NCBI RefSeq assembly: GCF_014851805.1
Contig: NZ_JACVAK010000001.1
Location: 1,364,001 to 1,428,000, forward strand
DNA length: 64,000 nt
DNA from: Pseudoxanthomonas sp. PXM02
GTDB taxonomy: Bacteria; Pseudomonadota; Gammaproteobacteria; Xanthomonadales; Xanthomonadaceae
Direction of reading: 5' to 3'
Below the pieces are notes generated by a model. That model had not been told where the DNA came from, made no database searches, and worked only from the letters and a program-made list of their open reading frames with translations. Both the position numbers and the translations under genes were made by a program. Shown in pieces: positions 9,122-18,130 of the stretch. Position 1 is the stretch's first letter, and each line of letters starts with the position of its first letter.

Positions 9122-10996
9122 ATGCCGATGTCCGCCACCCAGCCTGTCCTCGCCCCCATCCCCCTTGCGGAGGAACGGCGGGCGCTGCTGGCCCAGGCGG
9201 TGGCCGGATTGGACGGCGCCAGCCTGTGGTGGGTCTCCGGCTACGCCGCCGGCCTGGCGCAGGCCCAACTGGCACCGCAGGCTTCGTCCGCCGCACCGCT
9301 GCCGAAGGCGATCGCCCCCGCCGCCGGTGCGCAGACCGCGCAGCGCCTGACCATCATCTACGGCAGCCAGACCGGCAATGCCCGCCGCGCCGCCGAGGCC
9401 CTGGCCCAGCAGGCCGAAGCCGCCGGCCTCACGGTCCGCCTGCTGCGGGCCGATGCCTACCCGCAGCGCGAACTGGCCGGCGAACGCCTCCTCTATATCG
9501 TCATCAGCACCCAGGGCGAAGGCGACCCGCCGGACGACAGCATCGGCCTGGTGGAATTCCTGCGCGGCAAGCGCGCGCCGAAGCTGCCGGAGCTGAAGTA
9601 CGCCGTGCTCGGCCTGGGCGACTCCAGCTACGCCGACTTCTGCGGCATCGCCACCCGGCTGGATGCCCGTTTGGCTGAACTGGGCGGCAGCCGGCTGTTC
9701 GCCCCCGGCCTGGCCGACCTGGACATCGATACCGTCGCCACCCCGTGGCGCGAGCAGGCCCTGACGCACGCCCGCGACCTGCTGAAGGCGCCGGCCGCTG
9801 CCGCGACGCCGCTGGCCACGGTCACCCCGCTGCGCCCCGGCCATGCCGCCGCGTGGTCGCATGAGCACCCCTTCCCCGCCGAGCTGCTGGCCAACCAGCG
9901 CATCAGCGGGCGCGACTTCAAGGGTCCGCGCTTCGGCCAGCATGGCGTCGCCGACAAGGATGTGCGCCATCTCGAGCTGTCGCTGGAGGGCAGCGGCCTG
10001 CACTACGAGCCCGGCGATGCGCTGGGCGTGCGCCACCGCAATCCCGCCGCGCTGGTCGACGGCGTGCTCGACGCGCTGCGGCTCGACGGCAACACGCCGG
10101 TCAGCGACAGCGGCGACACGCTGCCGTTGCGCGAGTGGCTGGCCGCGCGTCGCGAACTGACGCGCCTGTCGCGCCCGTTCCTCGCCACCCACGCCGCCCA
10201 TGCGCAGGCCGATGAACTCAATACGTTGCTCGCGCCCGCGCAGAACGCGACGCTGGCGCAGCTGTTCAATACGCACCAGCTGATCGACGTGCTGCGCCGC
10301 TGGCCGGCCGGCTGGTCGGCGCAGGAACTGGTGGCCGCCCTGCGCCCGCTGGCGCCGCGCCTGTACTCGATCGCCTCCAGCCGCAAGCGCGTCGGCGACG
10401 AAGCCCACCTGACCGTCGACGTGCTGGGTTACGACGCCTTCGGCCACGCGCACGGCGGCGCGGCCAGCGGCTTCCTCGCCGCGCGCGAGGAAGGCGACCA
10501 GGTCCCGGTCTACATCGAAACCAACGAGCGCTTCCGCGTGCCGGCCGACGGCAGCCGCGACATCCTGATGATCGGTCCGGGCACCGGCGTCGCGCCGTTC
10601 CGCGGCTTCGTGCAGGAACGCGCCGAGACCGGCGCGAGGGGCCGCAACTGGCTGTTCTTCGGCGCGCAGCACTTCAACCACGGCTTCTTCTACCAGAGCG
10701 AATGGCAGGACGCGCTGCGCAGCGGCGAACTGCACCGCCTGGACCTGGCGTTCTCGCGCGACCAGGCCCGCAAGATCTACGTGCAGGACCGCCTGCGCGA
10801 GCGCGGTCGCGACGTCTACGACTGGCTGCAGAGCGGCGCGCACCTGTACGTGTGCGGCGCCATCGCCATGGGCAAGGACGTGCACGCCGCGCTGCAGGCC
10901 ATCGTGGCCGAGCACGGTGGACTGGATGAGGAATCGGCACGCGAGTACCTGGTGCAGCTGCAGACGGAGGGACGCTATAGCCGCGACGTGTATTGA
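9122..10996 (+). CDS. cysJ: Sulfite reductase (NADPH) flavoprotein alpha component
   Basis: Electron-transfer subunit of assimilatory sulfite reductase, passing electrons from NADPH through FAD and FMN to CysI. It has 624 residues. The flavodoxin domain starts at about residue 75 (IIYGSQTGNARRAAE, residues 78-92), with a second FMN loop STQGEGDPPDDS. An FAD-binding region follows (RLYSIASS near residue 417), then the NADPH site GPGTGVAPFRGF and the C-terminal EGRYSRDVY. The start ATG 9122 has a second in-frame ATG two codons later; neither has a strong ribosome site. It faces cysD and precedes cysI, from which it is separated by a 95-base gap holding a palindromic repeat. Confidence 0.97.
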   Translation: MPMSATQPVLAPIPLAEERRALLAQAVAGLDGASLWWVSGYAAGLAQAQLAPQASSAAPLPKAIAPAAGAQTAQRLTIIYGSQTGNARRAAEALAQQAEAAGLTVRLLRADAYPQRELAGERLLYIVISTQGEGDPPDDSIGLVEFLRGKRAPKLPELKYAVLGLGDSSYADFCGIATRLDARLAELGGSRLFAPGLADLDIDTVATPWREQALTHARDLLKAPAAAATPLATVTPLRPGHAAAWSHEHPFPAELLANQRISGRDFKGPRFGQHGVADKDVRHLELSLEGSGLHYEPGDALGVRHRNPAALVDGVLDALRLDGNTPVSDSGDTLPLREWLAARRELTRLSRPFLATHAAHAQADELNTLLAPAQNATLAQLFNTHQLIDVLRRWPAGWSAQELVAALRPLAPRLYSIASSRKRVGDEAHLTVDVLGYDAFGHAHGGAASGFLAAREEGDQVPVYIETNERFRVPADGSRDILMIGPGTGVAPFRGFVQERAETGARGRNWLFFGAQHFNHGFFYQSEWQDALRSGELHRLDLAFSRDQARKIYVQDRLRERGRDVYDWLQSGAHLYVCGAIAMGKDVHAALQAIVAEHGGLDEESAREYLVQLQTEGRYSRDVY

Positions 10997-11008
10997 GTCC
11001 CGCGCGGT

Positions 11009-11077
11009 TGTGGGAGCGACGTAAGTCGCGATCCCAGGACGCCGGACGAAGCCATCGCGACTGACGTCGCTCCCACA
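11009..11077. repeat. REP-like interspersed palindrome between cysJ and cysI
   Basis: Two 24-base arms, 11009-11032 and 11054-11077, are inverted copies with one mismatch and a 21-base spacer; the core is GGGAGCGACGT(A/C)AGTCGCG. The element fills most of the cysJ-cysI gap. From memory, short palindromes with this GGGAGCGAC...GTCGC core are scattered through many Xanthomonadaceae genomes; I saw no second copy in this window. As RNA it would form a strong hairpin, which could stabilise the cysJ message or lower cysI expression relative to cysJ. Confidence 0.75.
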
Positions 11078-11091
11078 CCGAAGATCAGATC

Positions 11092-12795
11092 ATGAGCAGC
11101 CATTCCGTCGAAGACATCAAATCCGAGAGCAACCGCCTGCGCGGCAGCCTGCTGGACAGCCTCGCCGATCCGGTTACCGGTGCGCTGCGCGAGTCGGACC
11201 AGACCCTGATCAAGTATCACGGCAGCTACCAGCAGGACGACCGCGACCTGCGCGACGAGCGTCGCCGGCAGAAGCTGGAGCCGGCCTACCAGTTCATGAT
11301 CCGCACGCGCACGCCGGGTGGCGTGGTCACGCCGGAGCAGTGGCTGAAGCTGGACGCCATCGCCACGCAGTACGCCAACCACTCGCTGCGCATCACCACG
11401 CGCCAGGCCTTCCAGTACCACGGCGTGATCAAGCGCGAACTGAAGGCGACGATGCAGGCCATCAACGCCGCGCTGATCGACACGCTGGCGGCCTGCGGCG
11501 ACGTCAATCGCAACGTGCTGGTCGCCGCCAATCCGCTGGAATCGCGCGCGCACGCCGAGGTGCAGGCCTGGGCAGCGAAGCTGTCCGAGCACCTGCTGCC
11601 CAACACCCGCGCCTACTACGAGATCTGGCTGGACGAGGAGCGCGTCGCCGGCAGCGGTGAGGAAGAAGAGCCGATCTACGGCGCCACCTACCTGCCGCGC
11701 AAGTTCAAGGTCGGCTTCGCGGTGCCGCCGGTCAACGACGTGGACGTGTTCGCCAACGACCTCGGCTTCATCGCCGTGCTGGAAGACGGTGCACTGGCCG
11801 GCTTCAACCTGGTCATCGGCGGCGGCATGGGCGCGACCCATGGCGATGCCGAAACCTATCCGCGCGTCGGCAACGTGGTCGGCTTCATCACGCCGGAGCA
11901 GTTGCTGGACGTCGCCACCGCGGTGGTCACCACCCAGCGCGACCTCGGCAACCGCGTGCAGCGCAAGCGCGCGCGCTTCAAGTACACCATCGACGATCAT
12001 GGCCTGGAGACGGTCGTTGCCGAGATCGAACGCCGCAGCGGCGTGACGCTGCAGCCGGTGCGTCCGTTCCGCTTCGAACACAACGGCGACCGCTACGGCT
12101 GGGTGGAGGGCGAGGACGGCCGCTGGCACCTGACGCTGCACCTGTATGCCGGCCGCATCGCCGACACCGCACACGCCACGCACCTGACCGGCCTGCGCGA
12201 GATCGCCAACGTGCACTGCGGCGAGTTCCGCATGACGGCGAACCAGAACCTCGTCATCGCCGGCGTGCCCGCCAGCGAGCGCGAGCGCATCGACGCGCTG
12301 GCGAAGACGCACGGACTGGACGCGGGCCAACGCCTGGGCACGGCCCTGCAGCGCGCGGCCGTCGCCTGCGTGGCGCTGCCGACCTGCGGCCTGGCGATGG
12401 CCGAAGCGGAGCGCTACCTGCCCGACTTCACCGATCGCCTGCAGCCGCTGCTCGAGAAGCACGGCCTGCGCGAGACGCCGATCGTGCTGCGCATCTCCGG
12501 TTGCCCGAATGGCTGCTCGCGCCCGTACCTTGCGGAGATCGCCCTGGTCGGCAAGGCCCCCGGCCGCTACAACCTGATGCTCGGCGGCGACGCCCGCGGC
12601 CAGCGCCTCAACACGCTGTACCGCGAAAACATCGACGAGGCCGCCATCCTCGACACGCTCGACGGCCTGTTCGCCCGCTACGCCGGCGAACGCGACGACG
12701 GCGAAGGCTTCGGCGACTTCCTGCACCGCAGCGGCACGGTCGCCCTGCCCGCCTATCCCACACACCGACAGATCGCACTGGAACTGCACGCATGA
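11092..12795 (+). CDS. cysI: Sulfite reductase (NADPH) hemoprotein beta component
   Basis: Catalytic subunit reducing sulfite to sulfide at a siroheme coupled to a [4Fe-4S] cluster; 567 residues, the usual length. The four cluster cysteines are present as C426-x5-C432 and C471-x3-C475 (motifs CVALPTC and CPNGC). Earlier blocks include [15 protein letters not shown] sequence near residue 42, [10 protein letters not shown], and [14 protein letters not shown]. The start is ATG 11092. The stop overlaps the cysH start by four bases (ATGA). Siroheme would be supplied by CysG, encoded about 6 kb downstream. Confidence 0.97.
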   Translation: MSSHSVEDIKSESNRLRGSLLDSLADPVTGALRESDQTLIKYHGSYQQDDRDLRDERRRQKLEPAYQFMIRTRTPGGVVTPEQWLKLDAIATQYANHSLRITTRQAFQYHGVIKRELKATMQAINAALIDTLAACGDVNRNVLVAANPLESRAHAEVQAWAAKLSEHLLPNTRAYYEIWLDEERVAGSGEEEEPIYGATYLPRKFKVGFAVPPVNDVDVFANDLGFIAVLEDGALAGFNLVIGGGMGATHGDAETYPRVGNVVGFITPEQLLDVATAVVTTQRDLGNRVQRKRARFKYTIDDHGLETVVAEIERRSGVTLQPVRPFRFEHNGDRYGWVEGEDGRWHLTLHLYAGRIADTAHATHLTGLREIANVHCGEFRMTANQNLVIAGVPASERERIDALAKTHGLDAGQRLGTALQRAAVACVALPTCGLAMAEAERYLPDFTDRLQPLLEKHGLRETPIVLRISGCPNGCSRPYLAEIALVGKAPGRYNLMLGGDARGQRLNTLYRENIDEAAILDTLDGLFARYAGERDDGEGFGDFLHRSGTVALPAYPTHRQIALELHA

Positions 12796-13505
12796 GCGCC
12801 CTCGCCCTTTCCCTGGATACCGACCAGATCGCCGAGCACAACGCGTGGCTGGAAACGCAGACGGCCGAGCAGCGCGTCGCGTGGGCGCTCAAGCACGGAC
12901 CCGCGGAAGCGGCGATGTCGTCCAGCTTCGGTGCTCAAGCCGCCGTGCTGCTGCACATGGTGACCCGCCAGAAGCCGGACATCCCGGTGGTGCTGATCGA
13001 CACCGGCTACCTGTTCCCCGAGACCTACCGCTTCGCCGACGAACTGGTCGAGCGCCTGCAGCTCAACCTGCAGGTGTTCCGCCCGCTGGTCAGCCGCGCG
13101 TGGATGGAAGCGCGCCACGGCCGCTTGTGGGAACAGGGGCTGGTCGGCATCGAGCAGTACAACAGCCTGCGCAAGGTCGAGCCGATGAAGCGCGCGCTGA
13201 AAGAACTCGGCACCGGCACCTGGTTCACCGGCCTGCGCCGCAGCCAGGCCACCAGCCGCGCCAATGCGTCGGTACTGCAGCAGCGCGAAGAGCGCTGGAA
13301 GATCAACCCGATCGTCGACTGGACCGACCGCGACGTCTGGCAGTACATGAAGCAGCACGACCTGCCCTACCACCCGCTGTGGGAACAGGGCTACGTGTCG
13401 ATCGGCGACTTCCACACCACGCGCCGCTGGGAACCCGGCATGCGCGAGGAAGACACGCGCTTCTACGGCCTGAAGCGCGAGTGCGGCATCCACCTGGACG
13501 TCTGA
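12792..13505 (+). CDS. cysH: Phosphoadenylyl-sulfate (PAPS) reductase
   Basis: Thioredoxin- or glutaredoxin-dependent reductase converting PAPS to sulfite, 237 residues, cytoplasmic. The catalytic C-terminal motif ECGIHL is present (residues 230-235). The paired-cysteine cluster motif of APS reductases is absent: the corresponding place reads [15 protein letters not shown], as in the E. coli-type enzyme, so PAPS and not APS is the expected substrate. This matches the CysC kinase domain in cysNC. Other family marks are [26 protein letters not shown] and [11 protein letters not shown]. It overlaps cysI by four bases and ends the rightward cysJIH operon. Confidence 0.97.
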   Translation: MSALALSLDTDQIAEHNAWLETQTAEQRVAWALKHGPAEAAMSSSFGAQAAVLLHMVTRQKPDIPVVLIDTGYLFPETYRFADELVERLQLNLQVFRPLVSRAWMEARHGRLWEQGLVGIEQYNSLRKVEPMKRALKELGTGTWFTGLRRSQATSRANASVLQQREERWKINPIVDWTDRDVWQYMKQHDLPYHPLWEQGYVSIGDFHTTRRWEPGMREEDTRFYGLKRECGIHLDV

Positions 13506-13639
13506 GGCCCGCTTTCGGGGTCCCGGGCTGATCCGTTCGCGCCCATCCTCCCCGGTTTCGTCGCCGAATCATCAGGTCCGTCGCGCTCCCCCTTCCCTCT
13601 CCGGAACGGCGGGCTATCCTCCACGGCACTCCCGAAGCC

Positions 13640-14914
13640 GTGGTGCCCGACGTGTTCCCCAGCCTGCTCCTGATCATCCGCATCCTCGCCGCCTGGTTTG
13701 GCGCGGTCCTCATTGCGGGGCTGGTGTGGAACGGCATCTTCGAGCGGACGATGATGGCCGGCGGCGCCAGCTGGCTGTTCAACCTGGCGATGACGCTGGT
13801 GATGGCATCGGTGCTGATCGGCACCATCAGCCACCTGCGTCGCGTCTGGCTGATGACCGGCCGGCTGGACAGCGCCACGCTGTCGAGCCGCCAGCGTCGG
13901 CAGATCGAGGTACCGCTGGACACCGCCGCCGCGTTCGCGCTGATCGAAGGCGCGCTGCGTGAGCTGCCCCGCGCCGAGGAGGCCGAAAGCGCCGCCGACA
14001 GCCTGCAGGTGCGGGTCAAGGTGCGCCGCGTCGACACCTTCGATGGTCCCGGCCAGCCCTCGCGCTTCAACATCATGTCGCGGTTCGCGGTGAAGCGTGA
14101 CCTGGTGCAGGCCACCGTCACGCCGGGCAACGGCACCAGCAGCATCACCTTGATGGTCGGCCCGGATGCGAGCGCGTGGCTGGACCTGTTCGTGCTGGAT
14201 GACGGCGTCAACGTCGAGAACGCCGAAGCCGTCACCCGCGCCATCACCCGCCGCGTCGCCGACCAGCGCCGGCAGGAGCAGGCCGATGTCGTGAAGACCG
14301 TCAGCGAGAAGGAGCTGACGGTGGCGCGCCTGAACCTGCTCAACGCGCAGGTGGAGCCGCACTTCCTCTACAACACGCTGGCCAGCGCGCAGGTGCTGAC
14401 GCGCACCGATCCGCCGCGCGCCGACGTGATGCTGGGCCACCTGATCCACTACCTGCGCAGCTCGCTGCCGCGCACCGACGACAGCCTGTCGACGCTGGGC
14501 GAGGAACTGGAGCGCACGCTGGCCTATCTCGAGATCCTGAAGATCCGCATGGGCAATCGCCTGTCGATGCAGGTGGAAGTACCCGAGTCGCTGAAGCCCG
14601 TGCCGATGCCGTCGATGATGCTGCAGACGCTGGTCGAGAACGCGATCAAGCACGGGCTGGAGCCGAAGACCGGCGGCGGCACCGTCTGGATCCTGGCGCG
14701 CCAGCTCGACGACCATGCGACGCTGACCGTTGCCGACGATGGCCAGGGCTTCGGCGGCCAGAGCACCGGCACCGGCATCGGCCTGAAGAACCTGCGCGAA
14801 CGCCTGCGCCTGACCTTCGGTGGCGAGGCCTCGTTCGCCATCGTGTCCAACTTCCCCAGTGGCGTCGCCGCCACGCTGACGCTGCCGCTGGCCGGCAAGG
14901 CAGGTGCGGCATGA
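13640..14914 (+). CDS. Sensor histidine kinase, LytS/YehU-type (HisKA_5-like), with unassigned internal domain
   Basis: Membrane-bound kinase of 424 residues, expected to phosphorylate the LytTR-type regulator encoded next. Two hydrophobic segments (about residues 7-29 and 41-62) are joined by a loop of only ten or so residues, so there is no real periplasmic sensor. Residues about 85-215 form a cytoplasmic domain I do not recognise. The kinase core follows: the phosphoacceptor box EPHFLYNTL with H241, the N-box TLVENAIKHGL, and ATP-lid glycines DDGQGFGG and GTGIGLKNLRERL. The start is GTG 13640 (a second GTG follows directly). The stop overlaps the regulator start (ATGA). The stimulus is unknown. 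Confidence 0.88.
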   Translation: MVPDVFPSLLLIIRILAAWFGAVLIAGLVWNGIFERTMMAGGASWLFNLAMTLVMASVLIGTISHLRRVWLMTGRLDSATLSSRQRRQIEVPLDTAAAFALIEGALRELPRAEEAESAADSLQVRVKVRRVDTFDGPGQPSRFNIMSRFAVKRDLVQATVTPGNGTSSITLMVGPDASAWLDLFVLDDGVNVENAEAVTRAITRRVADQRRQEQADVVKTVSEKELTVARLNLLNAQVEPHFLYNTLASAQVLTRTDPPRADVMLGHLIHYLRSSLPRTDDSLSTLGEELERTLAYLEILKIRMGNRLSMQVEVPESLKPVPMPSMMLQTLVENAIKHGLEPKTGGGTVWILARQLDDHATLTVADDGQGFGGQSTGTGIGLKNLRERLRLTFGGEASFAIVSNFPSGVAATLTLPLAGKAGAA

Positions 14915-15681
14915 ACTTCCGTGGCGTGATCGCCGAAGACGAGGAACTGCTGCGCACCGCGCTGTCCTCGCTGTTGAAAGAAGCCTGGCCGCAGCTGGAT
15001 ATCGTGGCCGAGTGCGAGGACGGCGCCAGCGCGCTGGAGTCGATCGCCGAACTGCAGCCGGACGTGGTGTTCCTCGACATCCGCATGCCAGGCCTGACCG
15101 GCATCGAGGTCGCGCGCGGCCTGGCCGACGCGAGCCCGCGCACGCAGGTGGTGTTCGTCACCGCTTACGACCAGTACGCGATCGACGCGTTCGAACAGGG
15201 CGCGATCGACTACCTGCTGAAGCCGATCACGCGCGAACGCCTGCTCGGCACCGTGCAGCGCATCCAGGCGCGAGCGGCGGCGGGCCATCCGGACGGCGCC
15301 ACGCTGGACGCGTTGCTGCGCCATCTGTCGGCCCGTCAGGTCGCGTCATCCAAGCCACCGCTGGTGTGGATCACCGCCAGCGTGGGCAAGGACACCAAGC
15401 TGATCATGGTGGACGACGTGGCCTACTTCCAGGCCGACAACAAGTACACCACCGTGGTGACCGCCGAAGGCGAGTCGCTGCTGCGCACGCCGCTGCGCGA
15501 GCTGCTCGATTCGCTGGACACGCATACGTTCAAGCAGATCCACCGCTCCACCATCGTCAACATGAAGGCGGTCGCCTCGGTCAGTCGCGACGACCCCGGC
15601 CGCGGCCGGTTGAAGCTGAAGACGCGACCGGAAGTGCTGACCGTCAGCCAGCCCTTCATGACGCTGTTCCGCAACATGTAG
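14911..15681 (+). CDS. LytTR-family response regulator
   Basis: Transcriptional regulator of 256 residues. An N-terminal receiver domain (about residues 1-125) carries acidic residues EDEE near the start, the phosphoacceptor D56 in FLDIRMPG, T in VFVTAYD, and K in LLKPI. A C-terminal LytTR DNA-binding domain follows (about 150-250), with the typical DVAYFQADNKYT and FKQIHRSTIVN blocks. It is translationally coupled to the kinase gene by a four-base overlap. Family members control varied genes, often membrane or carbon-related; no target can be named. The pair sits inside the sulfur island but nothing in the sequence ties it to sulfur. Confidence 0.93.
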   Translation: MNFRGVIAEDEELLRTALSSLLKEAWPQLDIVAECEDGASALESIAELQPDVVFLDIRMPGLTGIEVARGLADASPRTQVVFVTAYDQYAIDAFEQGAIDYLLKPITRERLLGTVQRIQARAAAGHPDGATLDALLRHLSARQVASSKPPLVWITASVGKDTKLIMVDDVAYFQADNKYTTVVTAEGESLLRTPLRELLDSLDTHTFKQIHRSTIVNMKAVASVSRDDPGRGRLKLKTRPEVLTVSQPFMTLFRNM

Positions 15682-15732
15682 CGCCGCTTTAAACCCCGCC
15701 GCCATGCGCGGCATCCAACGTGGCATCGCCGG

Positions 15733-15752
15733 CACGACGCACCCGCGTCGTG
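15733..15752. terminator. Hairpin between the two-component operon and the lipoprotein gene
   Basis: Perfect 8-base stem CACGACGC / GCGTCGTG with a 4-base loop, 51 bases past the regulator stop. There is no U-run, so it may be a weak terminator or part of the leader of the next gene. Confidence 0.4.
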
Positions 15753-15793
15753 GAGGGCATGTCATTGCCCAACGGAACACCAAGGAAAACGCC

Positions 15794-16162
15794 ATGCGCA
15801 TCATCACGTCCCTGATGTCCTGCCTGCTGGCCCTGGCAGGATGCGATGACAAACCCAGCGTCACCACCATCCACCACAGCACGGCGAACGGCGTGGACAC
15901 GCTTTTCAGCAAGAGCACGCTGAAGGAAGGCGTCGCGCGGTTCGAGTGCTACGCCAGCGAGAGCGGCCAGTGCCACTACCGCGTCTACACCGAGAACTGT
16001 CCGGCGGCACCCGCACCGGGCGAGCAGCCGTTGGCCTGTGCGCGCACGACGCTGGAGGACTTCGTACTGGCGCCCGGCAGGACGCACGAGATCCGCGGCC
16101 TGCCCGACGGCTATCGCGAATGCGTGGCGCAGCAGGCGGTCGGCGAGCGTTGCCCTTCGTGA
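15794..16162 (+). CDS. Small predicted lipoprotein, function unknown
   Basis: A 122-residue protein starting at ATG 15794, with AAGGA eight bases upstream. The frame is open further upstream, but that extension lacks a signal and is unlikely to be translated. The N-terminus MRIITSLMSCLLALAGC has a lipobox (LAGC), so the mature protein should be lipid-anchored outside the inner membrane. The mature part carries five Cys (CYASESGQC, ENC, ACA and two near the end), suggesting disulfides. No known domain is recognised. It lies alone between the two-component operon and a convergent pair of membrane-protein genes. Confidence 0.75.
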   Translation: MRIITSLMSCLLALAGCDDKPSVTTIHHSTANGVDTLFSKSTLKEGVARFECYASESGQCHYRVYTENCPAAPAPGEQPLACARTTLEDFVLAPGRTHEIRGLPDGYRECVAQQAVGERCPS

Positions 16163-16166
16163 GCGA

Positions 16167-16550
16167 TCACCCTGCCGGCGCGTCGTCCATGCGTCGCTCC
16201 AGCAGGCAGGCCAGCACGAAGCCGATCACGTAGGCGACGACGTCCAGCAGGTCCGGTGTGCTGCCCAGCACGATGCGCAATACCGGAGACGAAACCTGCC
16301 AGCCGGCCTGCTGGCTGACGTACTGCGCCGCTTCGACCATGAGGCCGACCGCTAGGGCGATCAGCGGCCGTCGCGTCGGGCGCATCCACACGAGGCTGGC
16401 GAGCACGCAATGCACCCAGACGACGGCGAAGACGTCGCCGACGAAACTGCGCACCCAGCCCAGGCCCGCGCCCACGGTGGCCAACAGGACGAGCAACACG
16501 AACAGACCCAGCGCCCACCCGGCGGCGACCGGGTGGAAGCGCCACCTCAC
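16167..16550 (-). CDS. DUF2809-like small membrane protein
   Basis: A 127-residue protein with about four transmembrane segments. The pattern VRSFVGDVFAVVWVHCVL, then a Q-containing segment, then LGSTPDLLDVVAYVIGF near the C-terminus is the DUF2809 pattern (a VanZ-like fold class). The likely start is GTG 16550, overlapping the upstream gene stop as GTGA. The biochemical role of the family is not known to me. It forms a two-gene leftward unit with the Cys-rich membrane protein upstream and is convergent with the lipoprotein gene (4 bases apart). Confidence 0.75.
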   Translation of the reverse strand: MRWRFHPVAAGWALGLFVLLVLLATVGAGLGWVRSFVGDVFAVVWVHCVLASLVWMRPTRRPLIALAVGLMVEAAQYVSQQAGWQVSSPVLRIVLGSTPDLLDVVAYVIGFVLACLLERRMDDAPAG

Positions 16551-16894
16551 GCGCTGCCGCAATGCGCGCCCTCGAGGCTCTTGCCGCCACACGCCAGGCA
16601 TTTGCGGTATTTCTGCCGCTGCCGGTTGTAGCGGACACGCGACATCATGCCGCCGCAGGCGCAGCGCAGTTCGCGGCCGCGCGCCCAGCGGTAGAGCCGC
16701 CAACTGGAATGCAGCGCCCACGCCGTGCCCAGCAGGATCGCGAGCAGGAACGAGAGCGAGGCCAGCCGCTGCGGCGTGAGATCGCCGAATGCGCGTTCGG
16801 TGCGCGTCACCACTTCCGCCGTGGCGAATCCGCCGACCGCGAGCACCACGGCCGGGGCGTACATGCGGGTAACCATCCGGGAGATGCGGTTCAT
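16547..16894 (-). CDS. Small membrane protein with C-terminal Cys cluster (putative zinc ribbon)
   Basis: A 115-residue protein if read from ATG 16894; an in-frame GTG at 16942 would add 16 residues, and neither start has a clear ribosome site. Two hydrophobic segments (about residues 11-27 and 46-62) are followed by a basic tail carrying CAC at 78-80 and CLAC at 99-102, with a fifth Cys at 112. The CxC and CxxC pairs separated by a basic stretch look like a small zinc ribbon facing the cytoplasm. I do not recognise the family. The last codons overlap the start of the DUF2809-like gene, so the two proteins are probably made together. Confidence 0.65.
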   Translation of the reverse strand: MNRISRMVTRMYAPAVVLAVGGFATAEVVTRTERAFGDLTPQRLASLSFLLAILLGTAWALHSSWRLYRWARGRELRCACGGMMSRVRYNRQRQKYRKCLACGGKSLEGAHCGSA

Positions 16895-16973
16895 CGGAAG
16901 CAGCGTGAGGGCGATGACGCGCAGACTCGCTCCCGCAGGCACGCCACGTCAATCACACGGCCGGGGGGAACCC

Positions 16974-17957
16974 TCAGCTGGTGATCGTCTGGGTCAGCGA
17001 CTGCCAGGTGGGCGGCTCCGGCCAGTCCGGATCCTGGTTGCCGTCGATCACCCGGCGCAGGTCGCGACGGTCGATCTGCGGCGCCAGCGCGCGCACCAGG
17101 TCCAGCGCGTAGTCGCGCAGGACGCGTTCGCGCGGCAGCACCGCCCACGCGATGCATTCCTTCACTTCCGGCGGCGCCGGCCAGGCACGCAGGTCGGTGT
17201 CGGTGGCATTCACCGCCATCTCGGCCAGCAATCCCACGCCGAGGCCGGCGCGCACGTAGGTCTTGATGAGGTCGGCATCCAGCGCGGTCAGCGCGATGTT
17301 CGGTTCCAGCCCGACCTTGGCGAAGGCACGCTGCAGGGACGAACCCGGGCGCGTCGACGACTCGTAGCTGATCAGCGGCTGGTCGGCCAGATCGGCCATG
17401 CCGGGCACGCGGCCCAGTTGCTCCAGCGCATGCCCGCGCGGCACCAGCACCAACCTCCGCCAGCGATAGAGCGGCACGGCGATGCCGGCCTGCGGCTGGT
17501 CGCCGGCCGTGCTGACGACGGCCATGTCGGCGTCGCCCTGCGTCAGCAGGTCCAGCGCCTGGCTTTCCGGCGCCTGCTGCAGGTGCACGCTGACCTGCGG
17601 GAAGTCGCGTTTGATCTGCGCGATGGCCGGCGGCAGCACGAAGCGCGCCTGCGTGTGCGTGGTGACCAGCACCAGCTGGCCCTGGCTCTCGCGGCGCTGG
17701 TTGGCGGCGTAGGTGCGGATGTTGTTGGCCTCGGCCAGCACCAGTCGCGCGCGGTCGATCACTTCCTGCCCGGCCGGGGTCACGCTCTCCAGGCTGCGGC
17801 CCTTGCGCACGAACAGCAGGAAGCCGAGTTCGTCTTCCAGCTGCTTGAGCTGCTTGGACAGGCCCGGCTGGGTGGCGTGAACACGCGCGGCCGCCAGCGT
17901 GATGTTCAGGTCGGCATCGGCGATCGCCACCAGATAGCGGAGTTGGGTCAGCGTCAT
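16974..17957 (-). CDS. cysB: LysR-type transcriptional regulator, CysB-like
   Basis: A 327-residue LysR-family activator, close to the 324 residues of CysB. The helix-turn-helix is at the N-terminus ([19 protein letters not shown], then [19 protein letters not shown]). The effector domain covers residues about 90-300, with the CysB-like [15 protein letters not shown] and [17 protein letters not shown] blocks. The start ATG 17957 was chosen because the helix-turn-helix begins directly after it; upstream in-frame codons lie in the divergent promoter. It faces cysG, and the neighbouring cys operons are the expected targets, with N-acetylserine as the family co-inducer. A Cbl-type paralogue is a less likely reading. 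Confidence 0.88.
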   Translation of the reverse strand: MTLTQLRYLVAIADADLNITLAAARVHATQPGLSKQLKQLEDELGFLLFVRKGRSLESVTPAGQEVIDRARLVLAEANNIRTYAANQRRESQGQLVLVTTHTQARFVLPPAIAQIKRDFPQVSVHLQQAPESQALDLLTQGDADMAVVSTAGDQPQAGIAVPLYRWRRLVLVPRGHALEQLGRVPGMADLADQPLISYESSTRPGSSLQRAFAKVGLEPNIALTALDADLIKTYVRAGLGVGLLAEMAVNATDTDLRAWPAPPEVKECIAWAVLPRERVLRDYALDLVRALAPQIDRRDLRRVIDGNQDPDWPEPPTWQSLTQTITS

Positions 17958-18034
17958 CGGCGTGCGGGCGTGGGGCCCACCGGGAGGGGGCCTTGGACTG
18001 TAGAGGATTTGCCGGGACCGTAGCCGGGCCTGCT

Positions 18035-18086
18035 TATAACTGCAAGGCATATGGTTTTGGTGGGATGTCATTTCCGACCACCATGA
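18035..18086 (+). promoter_or_regulatory. cysG promoter-leader with AT-rich element and short upstream frame
   Basis: TATAAC (18035-18040) stands out as a -10-like element in GC-rich sequence; no -35 is found at a proper distance, as expected for an activator-dependent promoter. Downstream, ATG 18051 opens an 11-codon frame ([11 protein letters not shown]) whose TGA overlaps ATG 18083, which is in frame with cysG. If transcription starts near 18047 the short frame would be almost leaderless, so its use is doubtful. Confidence 0.35.
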
Positions 18087-18130
18087 GGGGCCAGTACGGT
18101 CAGCAGCCCAGCCGCCATTCTCCGACGCCC

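Noticed and set aside
9017..10915. 632-codon minus-strand frame opposite cysJ
   Set aside because: Ala/Gly/Arg/Gln-rich shadow of cysJ without recognisable domain.
13640..15681. Two-component pair as a sulfur-responsive system
   Set aside because: Location within the cys island is the only link; no shared operator or sulfur-related motif is visible.
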